From Tiliqua scincoides (taxonomy: Eukaryota > Chordata > Lepidosauria > Squamata > Scincidae): 64,000 nucleotides of DNA. The notes beneath the pieces are model-generated. The model had not been told where the DNA came from. It saw nothing but the letters and a program-made list of their open reading frames with translations, and made no database searches. Shown here one piece after another: positions 10,796 through 21,592 of this stretch (its first letter is position 1; the number at the start of each line of letters is the position of its first letter). The stretch spans positions 271,827,054 through 271,891,053 of the forward strand of contig NC_089822.1 in assembly GCF_035046505.1 (NCBI RefSeq), written 5' to 3'. The position numbers and the translations under genes are program-made.

Positions 10796-11432
10796 TAAGA
10801 ACATAAGAGTCCTGCTGGATCAGACCAAAGGCCCATCTAGTCCAGCTTCCTGAATCTCACAGTGGCCGACCAGATGCAAGGGAGGGCACCAGGATGAGGT
10901 CTCTCGTTATCTGGTGTGCTCCCTGGGGCATTTGGTGGGCCGCTGTGAGATGCAGGAAGCTGGACTAGATGGGCCTATGGCCTGATCCAGTGGGGCTGTT
11001 CTTATGTTCTTAACTACAATTCCCAGGAGGCCTTGCAGGTCTCTTGTTATCTGGTGTGCTCCCTGGGGCATTTGGTGGGCCGCTGTGAGATACAGGAAGC
11101 TGGACTAGATGGGCCTATGGCCTGATCCAGTGGGGCTGTTCTTAGGTTCTTAACTACAATTCCCAGGAAGCCTTGCAGGTCTCTTGTTATCTGGAGTGCT
11201 CCCTGGGGCATTTGGTGGGCCGCTGTGAGATACAGGAAGCTGGACTAGATGGGCCTATGGCCTGATCCAGTGGGGCTGTTCTTAGGTTCTTAACTACAAT
11301 TCCCAGGAAGCCTTGCAGGTCTCTTGTTATCTGGTGTGCTCCCTGGGGCATTTGGTGGGCCGCTGTGAGATACAGGAAGCTCGACTAGATGGGCCTATGG
11401 CCTGATCCAGTGGGGCTGTTCTTAAGTTCTTA
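10796..11432 (+). repeat. CR1-tail fold-back followed by a 140-bp tandem array
   Basis: 10796-10883 is CR1 tail in antisense and 10884-11011 CR1 tail in sense, forming an inverted repeat. From 11012 a 140-bp unit follows: AACTACAATTCCCAGG plus a short linker, then CR1 tail. The motif starts at 11012, 11152 and 11292, exactly 140 bp apart. The orientation is opposite to the larger array at 14413. Confidence 0.85.
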
Positions 11433-12172
11433 TGAACCTCTTGATGAGAGTGAAAGAGGAAAGTGCAAAATGTGGCCTGAAACTTAAATCAGAAAAACTA
11501 AGATCATGTTATCTGGTTGCATCACCCTCATGGCAAATGGAAGGGGAAGAAATTGAAGCCGTGACAGAGTTTATCTTCTTGGGCTCCAAGATCACTGCAG
11601 ACAGACGCTGCAGCCAGGAAATTAAAGGACGCTTGCTTCTTAGGAGGAAAGCCATGGGAAGCCTAGACAACTCAATGAAAAGCCAAGACATCACTGTGTC
11701 AACAAAGGTCAGTATAGTCAAAGGTCTGTATTGTTTTCCCAGTAGTAATGTATGGCTGTGAGAGCTGAACCATAAGGAGGGCTGAGCTCTGAAGAACAGA
11801 CGCTTTGGAATTATGGTGTTGGAGAAGACTTTTGAGAGTCCCCTGGACTGCAAGGAGATCAAATCAGCCAATCCTATAGGAAATCACCCCTGACAGTTCA
11901 TTGGAAGGACAGATGCTGAAGCTGAAGCTGAAATACTTTGGTCATCTCATGAGAAGGGAGGACTCCTTAGAAAAGACCCTGATGCTGGGAAAAACTCAAG
12001 GCCACAGGAGAAGGGGGTGGCAGAGGATGAGATGGTTAGACAGTGTCACCGAGGCAATGAACGTGAATTTGGACAAACTCTGGAAGTTAGTGGTAGACGG
12101 GGGCCTGGCGTGCTGTGGTCCGTGGGGTCACAAAGAGTCGGACACGACTTAATGACTGAACAACAACAACAA

Positions 12173-12613
12173 GTTAACTCCTAAGATAGTCTGAGTGACG
12201 AGGTCTGAGCTGCTGCTGGAGATTAGCAGAATTTAGCTGAGTCTTCACGGGACTTAAAGGAGGTGCAAAATAAAGCTATTCCAGATACTGTACATCGGCA
12301 GACAGGAGGAATGGTCACTCTGAGGCCCAGAGCAACCCTCACACGTTACCTGCCCCCAGTCAGTGTGTCTGCCTGACCCTCGCAGAGGAGGAAATGCTCT
12401 TAGCAACAACGGGACCCAAGGAGCGAAGTTGGAGCAGGGGACCCAGGCAGCCAGGCCTCACTTTCCACAATGAGCACAGCTCCCTCCCAGCTCTGAAGAG
12501 CCTCTGCTGGGAAAGGAGGAGGGGGCATTCCAGGGTCACCCCAGTAGCCAGGATCGGGGGGGGGGAGAAGGTGGATCAGGGAAGTGACATGGAAGAGCAG
12601 AGAACAAAGTTAC
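12173..12613 (-). other. Downstream side of class II beta; last exon not resolved
   Basis: The remaining cytoplasmic codons, stop and 3'UTR of the beta gene should lie here on the minus strand. An acceptor-like TTTCCCAG occurs near 12510, but no convincing short tail ending in a stop follows, so no exon is called. Confidence 0.3.
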
Positions 12614-14041
12614 CTGCAGGCGGAGGGATGGCAGTCCCTAAAAAGTGAGTAAAGAGTCCAATTGAGTGAGGAGCCCCCCAAGCCAGCCCAGCCCAGCACT
12701 CTGCCCCCCCCCCGGCTCCCAGATCCAAGTGCCATAATTGGGAAGTGTTGGAACTGCGGTGTATAAAACAGAACAGACACACCCAGTGTTTCCTCCATGG
12801 CAGTAGTGGTGGTGTTCAGTATGGAAAAAAGAGTGCATTTGTTCTGGGGAGGGTGTAGAGGAATGAGCATTGCTGCTCAGAGAGGCTTCTTTCCTTGGTT
12901 CAAACAGGGGCCATGCAGTGGATTGCAACACTGTTCTTCCCACTGGGAGAGTGAAACTCTTGGGCAGATAATCGTGGGCAACTTCTGTGTCCTGCACATC
13001 TGGTTTTATCTCTGTTGATGTTGTTAATATTATTATTATTTATTAACAACAGTATTTCTATACCGCTTGTGAACTGTTGTACATGAAACTTGGATTTAGA
13101 GCCTTTCAGATCAGACAAGTGACTGTGCCTCAGGACTCTGACCAGCCTTGGGACTGGAGCAGGGCCAAGACCGACTCTTAAGGCAGGAGCTTAGAAATAG
13201 GCCTGGCTTTGCGAGGGGGAAATCGGCAGGGAGCTGTCCTTCAGATTGGTCCCCAAGGAAGACTCACCAGGTCTGCTGCATTCCCGCCCCCCCCATGTTT
13301 AGCAACCACCCAAGTCTGAGCCACAGGAAGGGATCAGAAAGGAAGCCAAAAGAAGGGATCTTTTGGAAGGGGACAGAGGACTGCAAAGGTCCAGCTGGGG
13401 AGAGGAACCCCCAGCCAGTCCCATCTTCCCCAACACCCACTCCCCCCTGGAGCCACCATCACCTTTCCTCTTCTTCAGGTACAGAGCCAGTCCGGGCACC
13501 ACAAAGACCAGGCCCAGCAGGAGCCCCACGACCCCCGTCCACATCTTGCTCCGGGCGGAGTCCGACTGCGGCTCTGCAGGAAGAGAAGGAGCCTTGACTC
13601 AAAAGGGGGCAGGTCAGGAGCCAGCCTCTCCACCCCCTCCCCCGCTCAGAGCGTCCTGCTCCCAGGGATGCCCCCTTGGGCCAGGGCCTGTCTCTGTGGG
13701 CTGAGGAAGAGTGGCCAGGACACATGATGTGCAGCTTCACTGCTCAGGTTTCTCACCCCACTGGACGCTGGTGGGGCCTGGGAGGCTGGTGTGCTCCACC
13801 CGACAGGTGTAGACGTCTCCGCGTTCCGGCTGCGCCTCCAGCATCACCTGGATGGAGAAGGTCCAGTCCCCGTTCCGGATCAGCTCCGGGGACACCACTC
13901 TGCTCTCGTCCTCCTCCTGCCCGTTCCGCAGCCACCTGACGTCAATCTTGGCGGGGAAGAAGCTGGCCGCGGTGCAGACCAGCAGGGTGTGGTGGGAGGA
14001 GGGCTCTGAGTCCATGGGGGTGATCTGCAGTTGGGGCTTCA
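12614..14041 (-). CDS. MHC class II beta, exons 3 to 5
   Basis: Exon 3 (14041-13757, 285 bp) encodes the beta2 Ig domain: LLVCTAASFFPAKIDVRW with the first cysteine, NGDWTF, and VYTCRVEHTSL with the second. Exon 4 (13573-13463, 111 bp, the usual size) encodes the connecting peptide, the transmembrane segment (GVVGLLLGLVFVVPGLALYL) and a basic KKRK. Exon 5 (12637-12614) is a 24-bp micro-exon with AG and GT borders, as in many beta genes. All junctions are phase 1. The beta chain pairs with alpha for peptide presentation. No exon 2 lies within the next 12 kb upstream; the nearest candidate is the fragment at 26061-26220, whose donor phase fits. The beta2 exon has one codon more than the human DRB one. 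Coding sequence is otherwise intact here. Confidence 0.88.
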
Positions 14042-14412
14042 CTGGAGCAGAAGACAGGGAAGGAGGGAAGGAGTTAGAGCTGGAGGATTTAATTAGAGGG
14101 AAGAGCTTATAGAAAGGAGACTACTGTAAGCTTTGCTGAGAGTCCTGACCAAATCCTATCAAACTTTCAGGTACTGATGCAGTGTGCAAATGGGGCCTGT
14201 GCTGAATCCTGCCATGAGGAGATGCAGCAGTGGTCCTGGGGCTTCTGCCAGGCTGGGGCTGTCCCTGTAAATGCCTGCCCACCCAGCACGGCCTCACAAG
14301 AGTTCTGGATGCAACCAGAGGGTGTGTCCAGAGGGTAAGGGGTGCAGGTTTTGCTGGCAGGCTTCACGGGTGGCATGACGGGGGGGGGAGTAGATGGTGG
14401 CAGCATGCCCTC
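14042..14412 (-). other. Class II beta intron 2, unique part
   Basis: No exon or repeat recognised; intron sequence between the beta2 exon and the satellite array. Confidence 0.5.
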
Positions 14413-15272
14413 ATAAGAACATAAGAACAGCCCCACTGGATCAGGCCAGAGGCCCACCTAGTCCAGCTTCCTGTATCTCACAGCGGCCCACCAAATGCCC
14501 CAGGGAGCACACCAGATAACAAGAGACCTGCAAGGCTTCCTGGGAATTGTAGTTAAGAACATAAGAACAGCCCCTCTGGATCAGGCCAGAGGCCCATCTA
14601 GTCCAGCTTCCTGTATCTCACAGCGGCCCACCAAATGCCCCAGGGAGCACACCAGGTAACAAGAGAACTGCAAGGCCTCCTGGGAATTGTAGTTAAGAAC
14701 ATAAGAACAGCCACTCTGGATCAGGCCAGAGGCCCATCTAGTCCAGCTTCCTGTATCTCACAGTGGCCCACCAAATGCCCCAGGGAGCACACCAGGTAAC
14801 AAGAGAACTGCAAGGCCTCCTGGGAATTGTAGTTAAGAACATAAGAACAGCCCCACTGGATCAGGCCATAGGCCCATCTAGTCCAGCTTCCTGTATCTCA
14901 CAGCGGCCCACCAAATGCCCCAGGGAGCACACCAGGTAACAAGAGAACTGCAAGGCCTCCTGGGAATTGTAGTTAAGAACATAAGAACAGCCCCTCTGGA
15001 TCAGGCCAGAGGCCCATCTAGTCCAGCTTCCTGTATCTCACAGCGGCCCACCAAATGCCCCAGGGAGCACACCAGGTAACAAGAGACCTGCAAGGCCTCC
15101 TGGGAATTGTAGTTAAGAACATAAGAACAGCCCCTCTGGATCAGGCCAGAGGCCCATCTAGTCCAGCTTCCTGTATCTCACAGTGGCCCACCAAATGCCC
15201 CAGGGAGCACACCAGGTAACAAGAGAACTGCAAGGCCTCCTGGGAATTGTAGTTAAGAACATAAGAACAGCC
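14413..15272 (-). repeat. 140-bp satellite: CR1 tail plus ZNF143/THAP11-like motif
   Basis: Six head-to-tail units repeat every 140 bp: the TTAAGAAC phase mark recurs at 14553, 14693, 14833, 14973, 15113 and 15253. Each unit is about 105 bp of antisense CR1 3' end plus a linker that on the minus strand reads GCCTCCTGGGAATTGTAGTT or a close variant in plus orientation. Its complement, AACTACAATTCCCAGGAGGC, matches about 18 of 20 positions of the ZNF143/THAP11 site as I remember it. The array continues at 16960-17174 and 20221-20390 after two later insertions. Confidence 0.88.
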
Positions 15273-16959
15273 AGCTGCATCGTCGGCAAAGAGGAAGTCA
15301 CGCAGACATTTCAGCTGGACTTTGGATTTTGCTCTCAGTCTGGAGAGGTTGAAGAGCTTTCCGTCTGATCTGGTCCGGAGATAGATGCCTTCTGTTGCAG
15401 TTCCAAAGGCCTGCTTCAGCAGGACAGCGAAGAAAATCCCAAACAAGGTTGGTGCAAGAACACAGCCCTGCTTCACTCCGCTTCGGATGTCAAAAGGGTC
15501 TGATGTGGAGCCATCGAAGACAACAGTGCCCTTCATGTCCTTGTGGAAAGATCTGATGATGCTGAGGAGCCTGGGTGGACATCCAATCTTGGGGAGAATC
15601 TTGAAGAGGCCGTCCCTGCTGACCAGGTCGAAAGCCTTTGTGAGATCTATGAAGGCTATAAAGAGTGGCTGTCGTTGTTCCCTGCATTTCTCCTGCAGTT
15701 GTCTAAGGGAGAATACCATATCAGTGGTGGACCTGTTGGCTCGGAATCCACACTGCGATTCTGGATAGACGCTCTCTGCAAGTACCTGGAGCCTCTTTAG
15801 TACAACTCGGGCAAACAGCTTTCCTACAACGCTAAGGAGAGAGATGCCGCGGTAGTTGTTGCAGTCACCCCTGTCACCTTTGTTCTTGTACAGCGTGATG
15901 ATGTTTGCATCCCTCATGTCTTGAGGTACTCCACCTTCTCTCCAGCAGAGACAGAGGATTTCATGCAGCTCATTGACGATGATCTCTTTGCAGCATTCTG
16001 CCCACTCTGCCAAAGATCTCCAGCAGCTCATGGATCGTTTTAGCAAGGCCAGCCAAGATTTTGGACTGACAATCAGCCTGAAGAAAACACAGGTCATGGT
16101 TCAGGATGTGGACTCACCTCCCTGCATTACAATCTCTGAGCATGAACTGGAGGTTGTCCATGACTTTGTGTACCTTGGCTCAACGATCTCCGACACTCTT
16201 TCTCTCGATACCGAGCTAAACAAGCGCATCGGTAAAGCAGCTACCACGTTTTCCAGACTCACAAAGAGAGTCTGGTCCAACAAGAAGCTGACGGAACATA
16301 CCAAGATCCAGGTCTACAGAGCTTGCGTCCTGAGTACACTTCTGTACTGCAGCGAGTCATGGACTCTCCGCTCACGACAGGAGAGGAAACTGAGCGCTTT
16401 CCACATGCGCTGCCTCCGACGCATCCTCGGCATCACCTGGCAGGACAAAGTTCCAAACAACACAGTCCTGGAACGTGCTGGAATCCCTAGCATGTATGCA
16501 CTGCTGAAACAGAGACGCCTGCGTTGGCTTGGTCATGTCGTGAGAATGGATGATGGCCGGATCCCAAAGGATCTCCTCTATGGAGAACTCGTGCAAGGAA
16601 AGCGCCCTACAGGTAGACCACAGCTGCGATACAAGGACATCTGCAAGAGGGATCTGAAGGCCTTAGGGATGGACCTCAACAAGTGGGAAACCCTGGCCTC
16701 TGAGCGGCCCGCTTGGAGGCAGGCTGTGCAGCATGGCCTTTCCCAGTTTGAAGAGACACTTGGCCAACAGTCTGAGGCTAAGAGGCAAAGAAGGAAGGCC
16801 CATAGCCAGGGAGACAGACCAGGGACAGACTGCACTTGCTCCCGGTGTGGAAGGGATTGTCACTCCCGGATTGGCCTTTTCAGCCACACTAGACGCTGTG
16901 CCAGAACCACCTTTCAGAGCGCGATACCATAGTCTTTCGAGACTGAAGGATGCCAATAC
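15273..16959 (+). mobile_element. LINE with inverted 5' part (twin-priming structure)
   Basis: The minus-strand frame (about 16000 down to 15273) gives the RT palm: YRGISLLSVVGKLFARV, FIDLTKAFD, GVKQGCVLAPTLF and LFADDAA at the left edge. The plus-strand frame from about 15995 continues the same protein directly (HSAKDLQQLMDRFSKA) through the thumb (YLGSTIS) to a C-terminal zinc finger (CSRCGRDCHSRIG). The 5' part is therefore inverted relative to the 3' part. AAGAACAGCC at 15263-15272 and 16960-16969 is a 10-bp target duplication in the satellite. The clade is not certain (I/jockey-like); the same family's 3' end recurs at 51087-51285. Confidence 0.85.
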
Positions 16960-17174
16960 AAGAACAGCCCCTCTGGATCAGGCCAGAGGCCCATCTAGTC
17001 CAGCTTCCTGTATCTCACAGCGGCCCACCAAATGCCCCAGGGAGCACACCAGGTAACAAGAGAACTGCAAGGCCTCCTGGGAATTGTAGTTAAGAACATA
17101 AGAACAGCCCCTCTGGATCAGGCCAGAGGCCCATCTAGTCCAGCTTCCTGTATCTCACAGTGGCCCACCAAATG
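16960..17174 (-). repeat. Continuation of the 140-bp CR1-tail satellite
   Basis: Resumes the array after the LINE and is cut in mid-unit by the CR1 at 17175. One ZNF143-like motif lies at about 17078-17091. Confidence 0.85.
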
Positions 17175-20100
17175 TGGGGACAAAGGAGCGAATAAGCAGC
17201 CCATCCTGGGGCATTCCGTGTATAAATGCTTTTATGCGAATGCCCGAAGTCTACGAGCAAAGGTGGGAGAACTGGAATGTCTGGTGACAAGGGAAAATAT
17301 TGACATAGTGGGCATAACGGAAACCTGGTGGAATGCGGAGAATCAGTGGGATACCGCAATCCCGGGCTATAAACTCTACAGGAGGGACAGGCAGGGACGT
17401 GTTGGAGGTGGGGTGGCCCTTTATGTTAAGGAAGGGATAGAATCCAGCAAAGTAGAGATTGAAGGTGGGTCCGACTCCACCGTAGAATCTCTGTGGGTTA
17501 AATTACCAGGCTTGAGCAGCGATGTAATACTGGGGGTGTGCTATCGTCCTCCAGACCAGAAATCTGATGGGGACCTTGAAATGAGGAAACAGATCAGGGA
17601 GGTGACAAGGAAGGACAGGGTTGTAATCATGGGGGACTTCAATTATCCTCATATTGACTGGGTCAATTTGTGTTCTGGTCACGATAAGGAAACCGGATTT
17701 CTTGACGTGCTAAATGACTGTGGCTTAGATCAGCTAGTCACGGAGCCCACCAGAGGACAGGTGACTCTGGATTTAATTTTGTGCGGTACGCAGGACCTGG
17801 TTAGAGATGTAAACGTTACTGAGCCATTGGGGAACAGTGATCATGCTGCGATCCGTTTTGACGTGCACGTTGGGGGAAGAATACCAGGCAAATCTCTAAC
17901 AAAAACCCTTGACTTCCGACGGGCAGACTTCCCTCAAATGAGGAGGCTGGTTAGAAGGAGGTTGAAAGGGAGGGTAAAAAGAGTCCAGTCTCTCCAGAGT
18001 GCATGGAGGCTGCTTAAAACAACAGTAATAGAGGCCCAGCAGAGGTGTATACCGCAAAGAAAGAAGGGTTCCACTAAATCCAGGAGGGTGCCCGCATGGC
18101 TAACCAGCCAAGTTAGAGAGGCTGTGAAGGGCAAGGAAGCTTCCTTCCGTAAATGGAAGTCTTGCCCTAATGAAGAGAATAAAAAGGAACATAAACTGTG
18201 GCAAAAGAAATGTAAGAAGGTGATAGGGGAGGCCAAGCGAGACTATGAGGAACGCATGGCCAGCAACATTAAGGGGAATAATAAAAGCTTCTTCAAATAT
18301 GTTAGAAGCAGGAAACCCGCCAGAGAAGCGGTTGGCCCTCTGGTTGGTGAGGGAGGGAAAGGGGAGATAAAAGGAGACTTAGAGATGGCAGAGAAATTAA
18401 ATGAGTTCTTTGCATCTGTCTTCACGGCAGAAGACCTCAGGCAGATACCGCTGCCCGAACGGCCCCTCCTAACTGAGGAGTTAAGTCAGATAGAGGTTAA
18501 AAGAGAAGATGTTTCAGACCTCATTGATAAATTAAAGATCAATAAGTCACCGGGCCCTGATGGCATCCACCCAAGGGTTATTAAGGAATTGAAGAATGAA
18601 GTTGCAGATCTCTTGACTAAGGTATGCAACTTGTCTCTCAAAATGGCCACGGTGCCAGAAGATTGGAGGATAGCAAATGTCACGCCTATTTTTAAAAAGG
18701 GAAAGAGGGGGGACCCGGGAAACTATAGGCCGGTCAGCCTAACATCTATACCGGGTAAGATGGTGGAATGCCTCATCAAAGATAGGATCTCAAAACACAT
18801 AGACGAACAGGCCTTGCTGAGGGAGAGTCAGCATGGCTTCTGTAAGGGTAAGTCTTGCCTCACAAACCTTATAGAATTCTTTGAAAAGGTCAACAGGCAT
18901 GTGGATGCGGGAGAACCCGTGGACATTATATATCTGGACTTTCAGAAGGCGTTTGACACGGTCCCTCACCAAAGGCTACTGAAAAAACTCCACGGTCAGG
19001 GAATTAGAGGACAGGTCCTCTCGTGGATTGAGAACTGGTTGGAGGCCAGGAAGCAGAGAGTGGGTGTCAATGGGCAATTTTCACAATGGAGAGAGGTGAA
19101 AAGCGGTGTGCCCCAAGGATCTGTCCTGGGACCGGTGCTTTTCAACCTCTTCATAAATGACCTGGAGACAGGGTTGAGCAGTGAAGTGGCTAAGTTTGCA
19201 GATGACACCAAACTTTTCCGAGTGGTAAAGACCAGAAGTGATTGTGAGGAGCTCCAGAAGGATCTCTCCAGACTGGCAGAATGGGCAGCAAAATGGCAGA
19301 TGCGCTTCAATGTCAGTAAGTGTAAAGTCATGCACATTGGGGCAAAAAATCAAAACTTTAGATATAGGCTGATGGGTTCTGAGCTGTCTGTGACAGATCA
19401 GGAGAGAGATCTTGGGGTGGTGGTGGACAGGTCGATGAAAGTGTCGACCCAATGTGCGGCAGCAGTGAAGAAGGCCAATTCTATGCTTGGGATCATTAGG
19501 AAGGGTATTGAGAACAAAACGGTTAGTATTATAATGCCGTTGTACAAATCTATGGTAAGGCCACACCTGGAGTATTGAAGTATTGTCCAGTTCTGGTCGC
19601 CGCATCTCAAAAAAGACATAGTGGAAATGGAAAAGGTGCAAAAGAGAGCGACTAAGATGATTACGGGGCTGGGGCACCTTCCTTACGAGGAAAGGCTACG
19701 GCGTTTGGGCCTCTTCAGCCTAGAAAAGAGACGCTTGAGGGGGGACATGATTGAGACATACAAAATTATGCAGGGGATGGACAGAGTGGATAGGGAGATG
19801 CTCTTTACACTCTCACATAATACCAGAACCAGGGGACATCCACTAAAATTGAGTGTTGGGCGGGTTAGGACAGACAAAAGAAAATATTTCTTTACTCAGC
19901 GCGTGGTCGGTCTGTGGAATTCCTTGCCACAGGATGTGGTGCTGGCGTCTAGCCTAGACGCCTTTAAAAGGGGATTGGATGAGTTTCTGGAGGAAAAATC
20001 CATTATGGGGTACAAGCCATGATGTGTATGCGCAACCTCCTGATTTTAGGAATGGGTTAAGTCAGAATGCCAGATGTAGGGGAGAGCACCAGGATGAGGT

Positions 20101-20220
20101 CTCTTGTTATCTGGTGTGCTCCCTGGGGCATTTGGTGGGCCGCTGTGAGATACAGGAAGCTGGACTAGATGGGCCTATGGCCTGATCCAGTGGGGCTGTT
20201 CTTATGTTCTTATGTTATGT
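17175..20220 (+). mobile_element. CR1 LINE, nearly complete ORF2
   Basis: ORF2 encodes an APE-type endonuclease (ANARSLRAK, VGITETWW, GDFNYPHIDW, GNSDHAAI) and a reverse transcriptase ([41 protein letters not shown]). It lacks only the first dozen or so codons. A 6-bp insertion near 19576 brings in a stop; the same frame then continues to 20022. The 3' UTR and TTCTTATG tail are present. AAATG at 17170-17174 and 20221-20225 is a 5-bp target duplication inside the satellite. The array in front is open in frame, so an ATG at 17032 in the satellite reads into ORF2. Confidence 0.92.
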
Positions 20221-20390
20221 AAATGCCCCAGGGAGCACACCAGGTAACAAGAGAACTGCAAGGCTTCCTGGGAATTGTAGTTAAGAACATAAGAACAGCC
20301 CCACTGGCTCAGGCCAGAGGCCCACCTAGTCCAGCTTCCTGTATCTCACAGTGGCCCACCAAATGCTCCAGGGAGCACACCAGATAATGC
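20221..20390 (-). repeat. CR1-tail satellite, right remainder
   Basis: Continues the interrupted unit after the CR1, with one ZNF143-like motif at about 20269-20281. Confidence 0.8.
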
Positions 20391-20535
20391 TGCACACTCA
20401 GTCATGCTGCACAGGAGCATTTGCACCTGCTGACCTCTTCCTCTAGTATGTCAGTGGGGAGACAGTCATGGAGGCCTCTTCAAGGTAAGGGAATGTTTGC
20501 TCTCTTACTTGGGAGCTGTACTGCATCTGCATTGG
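20391..20535. mobile_element. Harbinger-like MITE fragment
   Basis: Resembles the terminal parts at 8840-8955 and 23150-23278 (GAGGCCTC, AAGGGAATGTTT, GCTGCA motifs). Confidence 0.35.
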
Positions 20536-20870
20536 TAAGAACATAAGAAGAGCCCTGCTGGATCAGGCCCAAGGCCCATCTAGTTCAGCTTCCTGTATCT
20601 CACAGTGGCCCACCAAATGCCCCAGGGAGCACACCAGATAACAAGAGACCTGCAAGGCTTCCTGGGAATTGTAGTTTAGAACATAAGAACAGCCCCGCTG
20701 GCTCAGGCCAGAGGCCCATCTAGTCCAGCTTCCTGTATCTCACAGCAGCCCACCAAATGCCCCAGGGAGCACACAAGACAACAGACACCACTTGCATCCT
20801 GGTGCCCTCCCCTGCATCTGGCAATCAGAGGCAGCCTGCCTCTAAAACCAAGAGCTTGCACATACAGGTT
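20536..20870 (-). repeat. CR1 tails, antisense, two pieces
   Basis: A satellite-like unit (20536-20680, with the AATTGTAG motif near 20668) is followed by an older CR1 3' end (20681-20870). Confidence 0.75.
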
Positions 20871-21204
20871 GAGACTAATTATTCGTGTGGGTTCCAAGCA
20901 CTCACGTGGATAAAAAAAGAAGAAAAAAGAAGCACTATTCGACTTTCTTTCAGGTGCTGGGGGAAGGGAGGGGCCCATAGGAGAGAGAAGGATTGATGGA
21001 TTGTTAGCCTGCTGCCCTCTCTCACTCTCATTAAGGAGGCTGTTGTTAAAGGACTGTTCAGTTTTTAAAACTGATTTTAAAGGGATGCATTTTTCCCCTT
21101 CTCCAAGGATCAACACATCCTTCTAATTTGCAGGGGCCATTCGTGTTGAGTCAAATCCATGTATAAGAAATCCGTGTATAAATAGGCTGGACCTGTACCT
21201 ACTA

Positions 21205-21592
21205 GTAACCCGTAATGAACTTTTCCTACAGAAATTTGCCCAATCCCCTCTTAAAGGTATCCAGGCAAGATGCCATCACTGCTTCCTGTGGCAAAGAGTT
21301 CTACAGACTAATTACACGCTGGGTAAAGAAATATTTTCTTCTGTGTGTCCTAACTCTCCCAACACTCAACTTTTGTGGATGTCCCCTGGTTGTGGTGTTA
21401 TGTGAGAGAGGAAAGAGCGTCTCTCTATCTACTCTATCCATCCCCTGCATGATTTTGTATGTCTCAGTCATGTCCCCCCTCAGGCGACTCTTTTCTAGAC
21501 TGAAGAGACCCAAACGCTATAGCCTTGCCTCATAGGGAAAGTGCCCCAGTCCAGTAATCATTTTGGTTGCTCTCTTTTGCACCTTTTCCATG
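21205..21592 (-). mobile_element. CR1 fragment, old, antisense
   Basis: Complement of the ORF2 3' end; the minus frame at 21301-21513 gives the C-terminal region with many substitutions. Confidence 0.75.

Larger units (their letters stand above)
9823..12171 (+). mobile_element. Bov-B (RTE) LINE, interior replaced by CR1 DNA
   Basis: The 5' part (9823-10448) includes the leader and the start of the endonuclease (TWNVRSMNQGKLDVVK, then LNILGISELK). The 3' part (11433-12171) encodes the end of the RT ORF (FIFLGSKITAD, YFGHLMRREDSLEKTLMLG, RMRWLDSVTEAM) and the short CAACAA tail. Perfect 11-bp duplications AGTTAACTCCT flank it at 9812-9822 and 12172-12182, so this was one insertion of an element with both ends. 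The middle (10449-11432) is CR1 sequence in place of most of the Bov-B ORF. Several stops and frame changes show it is dead. Bov-B is known for horizontal transfer and is common in squamates. Confidence 0.85.

Noticed and set aside
12440-12520. Possible last exon of class II beta after TTTCCCAG
   Set aside because: The reading that keeps phase gives an overlong tail unlike beta cytoplasmic ends.
14413-15272. CRISPR-like array
   Set aside because: The unit is 140 bp of near-identical sequence with no variable spacers, and it is clearly CR1-derived satellite in a vertebrate.
17032-19578. 848-codon frame as a host gene
   Set aside because: It is CR1 ORF2 with a chance in-frame start in the satellite.
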